From assembly GCA_024683935.1 (NCBI GenBank), contig JAIKXV010000079.1, positions 1-37,781 on the forward strand: DNA of 37,781 bases. The letters are read 5' to 3'. Below the pieces are notes generated by a model. The model saw only the letters and a list, made by a program, of their open reading frames with translations, ran no database searches and was not told where the DNA came from. This document shows, piece after piece, positions 34,116 through 37,781 of the stretch. The position numbers and the translations under genes are program-made. The stretch's first letter is position 1, and every line of letters begins with the position of its first letter. The stretch is from Lachnospiraceae bacterium (GTDB lineage Bacteria > Bacillota_A > Clostridia > Lachnospirales > Lachnospiraceae).

Positions 34116-36077
34116 ATGGTAAAGAGATCGACAGATTATTTAAGGCTCCTTTCGGAAAAATTTCCGAACGCCAGAAAAGCGGGAGCGGAGATCATTAATT
34201 TAAAGGCTATATGCGCACTGCCAAAGGGGACGGAATACTTTTTTTCCGATCTCCACGGCGAATACGAGAGCTTCGGTCATCTTCTGCGGAGTTCGTCAGG
34301 TATCATACGGGCAAAGATCGAGGAGACCTTCGGAAATCTGATGACGGAGGATGATCAGCTCGCCCTTGCTAATCTTATCTATTATCCTGAAAAGATCCTG
34401 TCAGACAGGAAACATCGTGATCAGATGACCGACGAATGGATAAAGGTCACGATAAACCGTCTTATTGAGATATGCCGCGTGGTCTGCTCCAAATATACGA
34501 GATCGAAGGTCAGAAAAAAGATACCTTCCGACTACGCCTACGCCATAGATGAGCTTCTGCATCTGGATCCCAATGACTTTGACAAGAAGCTCTATTATCA
34601 GGAGATATTAAATGCAATAACCGAGACAGGAGGCGGAGAGGAATTCATTATAAGCTTAAGCAAGCTTATACGGAACATGACCATCGACAGCCTTCATATC
34701 ATCGGCGACATCTTTGACAGAGGCCCCAGAGCGGATCTCGTTATGGAGGAGCTGATGAACTTCCATGATGTGGATATAGAGTGGGGAAACCATGATATCA
34801 GCTGGATGGGAGCGGCCTGCGGAAATACCGCATGCATAGCAAATGTACTCCGCATAGCAACCGGTTACAATTCCTTTGATGTTCTGGAGGACGGTTACGG
34901 AATAAATTTAAGACCCTTAAGTATGTTTGCGGCGGAGATGTATGCCGGTGATCCCTGCGAGCGTTTTTATCCCCACATCCTGGATGAGAATGAATTCGAT
35001 TCTGTAGATCCCGCCCTTGCTGCAAAGATGTGCAAGGCGATAACGATAATACAGCTGAAGCTGGAGGGGCAGCTCATTAAGCGGCATCCCGAGTACAGGC
35101 TTGATGACCGGCTGGTGCTTGAAAGAATTGATTATGAAAAGGGCACCATTGAGATAGACGGAAAGGAATGGGAGCTTCAGGATAAGTCTTTTCCCACAGT
35201 CTGCCGGGAGGATCCGTATCTTCTCTATCCCGGAGAAGAGCAATTGATGGAAACCCTGAAGAGCAGCTTCCTGCATTCTGCGCTGTTAAAAAAGCACATC
35301 GACTTTTTGTATTCAAACGGCAGCATGTATAAGATCTGCAACGGAAATCTCCTGTACCACGGCTGCATACCAATGGACGAGGACGGAGAGTTCCTGAAAA
35401 TGGAGACGAAGGACGGGACGTTTTCCGGCAGGGAGTTGATGGACTACCTGAATGGCAGGATAAGAGACGCATACTTCCTGGATGAGAGCGAGGATCCTGT
35501 GGGAAAGCAGGATAATGTGGATCTCATGTGGTACCTTTGGGGAGGCCCGGTGTCACCGCTTTTCGGAAAGGATAAGATAGCAACCTTCGAGCATGTTTTC
35601 GTGGATGTGAAGGGCAGGGATGATAATCCCGGAGTTGAGGTGTATAATCCCTACTATGAGTTTTCAAAGGATGAAAGCTATGTGGATAAGATCCTTCTGA
35701 ATTTCGGGCTTTCCACCGACAGGAGCCACCATATCATAAATGGCCATGTGCCTGTCCGGGTAAATAAGGGAGAGACACCGGTGAAGGCAAACGGCAAGCT
35801 CTTCGTAATAGACGGCGGATTGTCAAAGGCTTACCACGATACCACGGGTATTGCAGGATATACCCTGATCTTCAACTCCCACAGACTGGCTCTTGCGGAG
35901 CATAAGCCCTATGAGCCGGGAGGAGAGAACACCCCGAAGATACAGGAGGTGGAGAGCATGAGGGAGCGGATAAGGGTGAAGGATACGGACATAGGACGTG
36001 TCCTTACGGAGCAGATAGACGACTTAAAACAGCTCCTGCAGGCATATCATGCAGGTATAATCAAGGAGAAGAGATAA
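34116..36077 (+). CDS. fbp: Fructose-1,6-bisphosphatase, class III
   Basis: A 653-residue gluconeogenic phosphatase of the Firmicutes-specific class III. Metallophosphatase motifs are EYFFSDLHGEYESFGHLL, IIGDIFDRGPRADLVMEEL and IEWGNHDISWMGAACGN, with MWYLWGGPVSPLFGKDKIA, HIINGHVPVRVNKGETPVKA and LFVIDGGLSKAYHDTTGIAG near the C-terminus. Length matches the roughly 640-670 residues of the family. It converts fructose-1,6-bisphosphate to fructose-6-phosphate in the cytoplasm. It is 23 bases from the regulator gene; a link to sugar sensing by the kinase is possible but unproven. Confidence 0.96.
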   Translation: MVKRSTDYLRLLSEKFPNARKAGAEIINLKAICALPKGTEYFFSDLHGEYESFGHLLRSSSGIIRAKIEETFGNLMTEDDQLALANLIYYPEKILSDRKHRDQMTDEWIKVTINRLIEICRVVCSKYTRSKVRKKIPSDYAYAIDELLHLDPNDFDKKLYYQEILNAITETGGGEEFIISLSKLIRNMTIDSLHIIGDIFDRGPRADLVMEELMNFHDVDIEWGNHDISWMGAACGNTACIANVLRIATGYNSFDVLEDGYGINLRPLSMFAAEMYAGDPCERFYPHILDENEFDSVDPALAAKMCKAITIIQLKLEGQLIKRHPEYRLDDRLVLERIDYEKGTIEIDGKEWELQDKSFPTVCREDPYLLYPGEEQLMETLKSSFLHSALLKKHIDFLYSNGSMYKICNGNLLYHGCIPMDEDGEFLKMETKDGTFSGRELMDYLNGRIRDAYFLDESEDPVGKQDNVDLMWYLWGGPVSPLFGKDKIATFEHVFVDVKGRDDNPGVEVYNPYYEFSKDESYVDKILLNFGLSTDRSHHIINGHVPVRVNKGETPVKANGKLFVIDGGLSKAYHDTTGIAGYTLIFNSHRLALAEHKPYEPGGENTPKIQEVESMRERIRVKDTDIGRVLTEQIDDLKQLLQAYHAGIIKEKR

Positions 36078-36140
36078 GACTTTGTTCTCCCGGGCGAAAT
36101 AAAGGGATCTTATTACAAATATGAAAGAGAGGAATAAATC

Positions 36141-37049
36141 ATGCCACTGTTAATCATTTTAGTTCTGATCTTTGTACTTCTGATACTCAATATCAAGATA
36201 GTACCCCAGGCCCACGCTTATATCATAGAGCGTCTGGGAAAGTATCACACCACCCTTGGAGCGGGATTGCATATCCTTATACCTTTTATCGACAGGATTG
36301 CCCGTAAGGTGACCCTGAAGGAACAGGTTGCGGATTTCGCACCCCAGCCCGTTATCACGAAGGATAACGTTACGATGATGATAGACTCCGTTGTTTACTT
36401 TATGATCAGGGATCCCAAGGCCTACACCTACGGCGTTGAGAACGCCATAATGGCTATGGAGAACCTGACGGCAACAACACTCCGTAACATCATCGGTGAT
36501 ATGACGCTGGATGATACTCTGACATCCAGAGAGACCATCAATTCCAAGATGCTGACCGCGATAGATGAAGCAACCGATCCCTGGGGAATAAAGGTGAACC
36601 GTGTGGAGCTTAAGAACATCACTCCTCCGAAAGCCATTCAGGAAGCAATGGAGAAGCAGATGAAGGCCGAGCGTGAGAAGAGGGCCGTGATCCTTACCGC
36701 AGAAGGTGAGAAGCAGTCCATGATCCTTACCGCAGAGGGTAATAAGGAATCTGCAGTCCTTGAAGCTGAGGCAAAGAAGATGGCAACCATCCTCGCGGCA
36801 GAAGCAGAAAGGGAAAAGGAGATCAAGGAGGCCGAAGGTAAGGCTGAGGCCATCAGAAACATACAGAAGGCAAATGCAGACGGTATCCGCATGATAAAGG
36901 AAGCGGGAGCAGATGAGTCCGTTATTAAGATCAAGTCTCTGGAGGCATTCCAGGCGGCTGCTGACGGACAGGCGACGAAGATAATAATCCCCAGCGAGAT
37001 CCAGAATTTTGCTTCCCTTGCAGCGGGCATCAAGGAGACACTTAAGTGA
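36141..37049 (+). CDS. SPFH/band 7 membrane protein (stomatin-like)
   Basis: A 302-residue protein of the QmcA/stomatin group. One N-terminal hydrophobic segment (LLIILVLIFVLLILNI) is followed by the SPFH domain (VPQAHAYIIERLGKYHTTLG, MMIDSVVYFMIRDPKAY, NRVELKNITPPKAIQEAMEK). An Ala/Glu-rich helix at about 175-255 contains back-to-back copies of ILTAEGEKQS/ILTAEGNKES. It oligomerises at the membrane and often regulates proteases or membrane domains. GAGAGG ahead of the ATG is a good ribosome binding site. It overlaps the next small membrane gene by 4 bases. The usual NfeD partner is absent. Confidence 0.93.
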   Translation: MPLLIILVLIFVLLILNIKIVPQAHAYIIERLGKYHTTLGAGLHILIPFIDRIARKVTLKEQVADFAPQPVITKDNVTMMIDSVVYFMIRDPKAYTYGVENAIMAMENLTATTLRNIIGDMTLDDTLTSRETINSKMLTAIDEATDPWGIKVNRVELKNITPPKAIQEAMEKQMKAEREKRAVILTAEGEKQSMILTAEGNKESAVLEAEAKKMATILAAEAEREKEIKEAEGKAEAIRNIQKANADGIRMIKEAGADESVIKIKSLEAFQAAADGQATKIIIPSEIQNFASLAAGIKETLK

Positions 37050-37426
37050 TATTTGACATATTTGACATATTGGATTTTATTGACATTGATCAAATAGTTG
37101 GTATTATCTTCTGCTTTGTGGTGGTAGCAGTCATTCTCATCAATAGCAGCAGGCACAATAAAAACCGGCCGTCAAGGGGCATGCATCCGACTACGATAAA
37201 TAAGTCCTCTGCTCCGCCGAGACCGGCGCAGGCTTACAGGACGAAGCCGACAGTGTCAAGTGACGGGCACAGGATACCGCACTCAAAGGATATAACCTGC
37301 GAGGGGCAGTACGGTCATGACCACGGAAATATGCCGCCCCGCTATATAGTCCACGAAGAGCCCACAATGGGCTACTGCAATCTGAACGGCAAGATAGTTG
37401 CATTAAGAGATTGCTGGAAGTACTAA
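37046..37426 (+). CDS. Small membrane protein coupled to the SPFH gene, function unknown
   Basis: A 126-residue protein. The GTG at 37046 overlaps the SPFH stop, with AAGGAG (37032-37037) eight bases upstream, so translation is well supported. The N-terminus is a hydrophobic stretch with regularly spaced Asp (FDIFDILDFIDIDQIVGI) that runs into a TM helix (IIFCFVVVAVILI). A basic, Pro-rich linker follows, then a soluble tail with Cys and His (ITCEGQYGHDHGN, MGYCNLNGKIVALRDCWKY). The 5' DNA is itself repetitive, with TTTGACATA occurring twice in a row. It has no NfeD OB-fold. It is probably a partner of the SPFH protein, on position alone. Confidence 0.7.
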   Translation: MIFDIFDILDFIDIDQIVGIIFCFVVVAVILINSSRHNKNRPSRGMHPTTINKSSAPPRPAQAYRTKPTVSSDGHRIPHSKDITCEGQYGHDHGNMPPRYIVHEEPTMGYCNLNGKIVALRDCWKY

Positions 37427-37430
37427 AAAG

Positions 37431-37462
37431 AACACCCCTCAGACTGATGGCTGAGGGGTGTT
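37431..37462. terminator. Strong hairpin, terminator reading leftward
   Basis: AACACCCCTCAG (37431-37442) and CTGAGGGGTGTT (37451-37462) form a perfect 12-bp stem with an 8-base loop. On the reverse strand it is followed by CTTTTT, a proper U-tract; on the + strand there is none. It lies 5 bases after the stop of the small membrane gene. Confidence 0.7.
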
Positions 37463-37508
37463 GCTCGTTGGGTTCACTCATACTCGTAAAAACATCTGTC
37501 GATATTTT
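37458..37508. repeat. 51-bp direct repeat, copy 1
   Basis: Identical over 51 bases to 37540-37590, beginning GTGTTGCTCGTTGGG and ending CTGTCGATATTTT. The first bases overlap the right arm of the hairpin at 37431. On the reverse strand it contains an ATG followed by AGTGAACCC. Confidence 0.85.
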
Positions 37509-37511
37509 ATA

Positions 37512-37541
37512 ACGACCAAAAATAAACTTGTTTTTGGTCGT
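37512..37541. terminator. Second hairpin between the direct repeats
   Basis: ACGACCAAAAA (37512-37522) and TTTTTGGTCGT (37531-37541) form a perfect 11-bp stem around TAAACTTG. The A/T tract lies next to the loop, not outside, which is unusual for a terminator. Confidence 0.45.
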
Positions 37542-37590
37542 GTTGCTCGTTGGGTTCACTCATACTCGTAAAAACATCTGTCGATATTTT
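37540..37590. repeat. 51-bp direct repeat, copy 2
   Basis: Perfect copy of 37458-37508, offset by 82 bases. It again abuts the right arm of a hairpin on its left side, with an unrelated stem sequence. Confidence 0.85.
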
Positions 37591-37597
37591 TACTCGT

Positions 37598-37636
37598 TGA
37601 AAAACGAATACTAACTTCGTGAGTATTCGTTTTTCA
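37598..37636. terminator. Bidirectional terminator between the small membrane gene and the alcohol dehydrogenase gene
   Basis: TGAAAAACGAATACT (37598-37612) and AGTATTCGTTTTTCA (37622-37636) form a perfect 15-bp inverted repeat with a 9-base loop. T5 ends the stem on both strands. The stop codon of the reverse-strand gene lies within the right arm. Confidence 0.7.
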
Positions 37637-37781
37637 CATTAGTTTCCTGAACATTGCTTCGAAGTCGGCGAGCTCGGCCTTGCGGGGATTGCCGGGAGCG
37701 CAGGCATCAGCTGCTGCGGATTCGCAGAGGAAAGGAAGATCCTCTTCCTTCAGCTTTTCGAGCTTGGTGGGGATGCCTACG
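37634..37781 (-). CDS. Iron-containing alcohol dehydrogenase, C-terminal end (partial)
   Basis: The reverse strand is open from the window edge to a TGA at 37636-37634 and encodes the last 48 residues. These contain VGIPTKLEKLKEEDLPFL, then CESAAADACAPGNPRKAELA and a DFEAMFRKLM ending. The 'A-D-A-C-x-P-G-N-P-R' segment is the typical C-terminal signature of type III (Fe-dependent) alcohol dehydrogenases of the lactaldehyde reductase/1,3-propanediol dehydrogenase group. The substrate cannot be told from this piece. Transcription ends in the hairpin at 37598. Confidence 0.82.
   Translation of the reverse strand, partial: VGIPTKLEKLKEEDLPFLCESAAADACAPGNPRKAELADFEAMFRKLM

Noticed and set aside
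37191..37559. 122-codon reverse-strand frame covering the small membrane gene and hairpin array
   Set aside because: It is antisense to a gene with a strong start and runs through a terminator hairpin. Only its first codons, within the 51-bp repeat, are of interest.
1..37781. tRNA, rRNA, IS elements, phage genes, integrases
   Set aside because: No cloverleaf with a CCA or GTTC-arm pattern, no transposase or recombinase motifs, and no terminal inverted repeats with target duplications were found on reading both strands.

Overview
The window looks like a core chromosomal segment of an anaerobic Firmicute, most likely a Lachnospiraceae-type Clostridium. The reasons are the tig-clpP-clpX-lon-engB cluster, a class III fructose-1,6-bisphosphatase, a YerC/TrpR-like regulator beside a DUF1836 protein, mid-range GC, frequent TTG/GTG starts behind good ribosome binding sites, and propeller-type hybrid histidine kinases. 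There is no phage, IS element, CRISPR array, tRNA or rRNA. Almost everything is on the + strand and tightly packed; no gene-free stretch exceeds about 210 bases.

Left end (1-3240): the 3' end of an unknown gene, a GNAT-like protein, and a decayed sensor gene (TM-extracellular-TM-HAMP start, frameshifted and truncated). Then a reverse-strand YkuD-type lipoprotein, a bactofilin, and a reverse-strand ATPase-fold remnant. The two remnants face each other across the lipoprotein/bactofilin pair, which suggests an old rearrangement. A membrane-anchored protein with a metal-less LytM domain follows (3243), then an M18 aminopeptidase, YerC, DUF1836 (reverse) and the PcrA helicase.

Middle (8.6-22 kb): a two-gene membrane glycosyltransferase pair, then a second ClpX-like unfoldase whose 3' end overlaps a signal peptidase II gene, 4-alpha-glucanotransferase, a CYTH phosphatase-like protein and a DJ-1/PfpI protein. 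A good sigma-A-type promoter at 15813-15842 starts the proteostasis operon tig-clpP-clpX-lon-engB. A stable hairpin before lon covers its only strong Shine-Dalgarno. Two ClpX proteins and one ClpP in the same 8 kb suggest alternative substrate channels into ClpP.

Right (22-37.8 kb): translationally overlapped with engB come two G3E-family GTPases, one with a tail of about 50 histidines and one lacking the CxCC motif and fused to a TIGR03943-like domain. Next are a GT-C-like membrane protein, an SbcD/YhaO-like nuclease with a very short YhaN-like ATPase carrying a transmembrane hairpin, and an S1-domain RNA-binding protein. A 1391-residue hybrid histidine kinase (propeller-TM-HK-REC-Hpt) sits beside a two-receiver regulator with no output domain, followed by class III Fbp, an SPFH protein and a small membrane protein. 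The window closes with a modular array of hairpins and a 51-bp direct repeat, then the reverse-strand C-terminus of an iron-type alcohol dehydrogenase.

The observations most worth following are the ClpX paralog without an RKH loop, the lon leader hairpin, the paired G3E proteins, the membrane-hairpin mini-YhaN, and the repeat/hairpin array at the right end.
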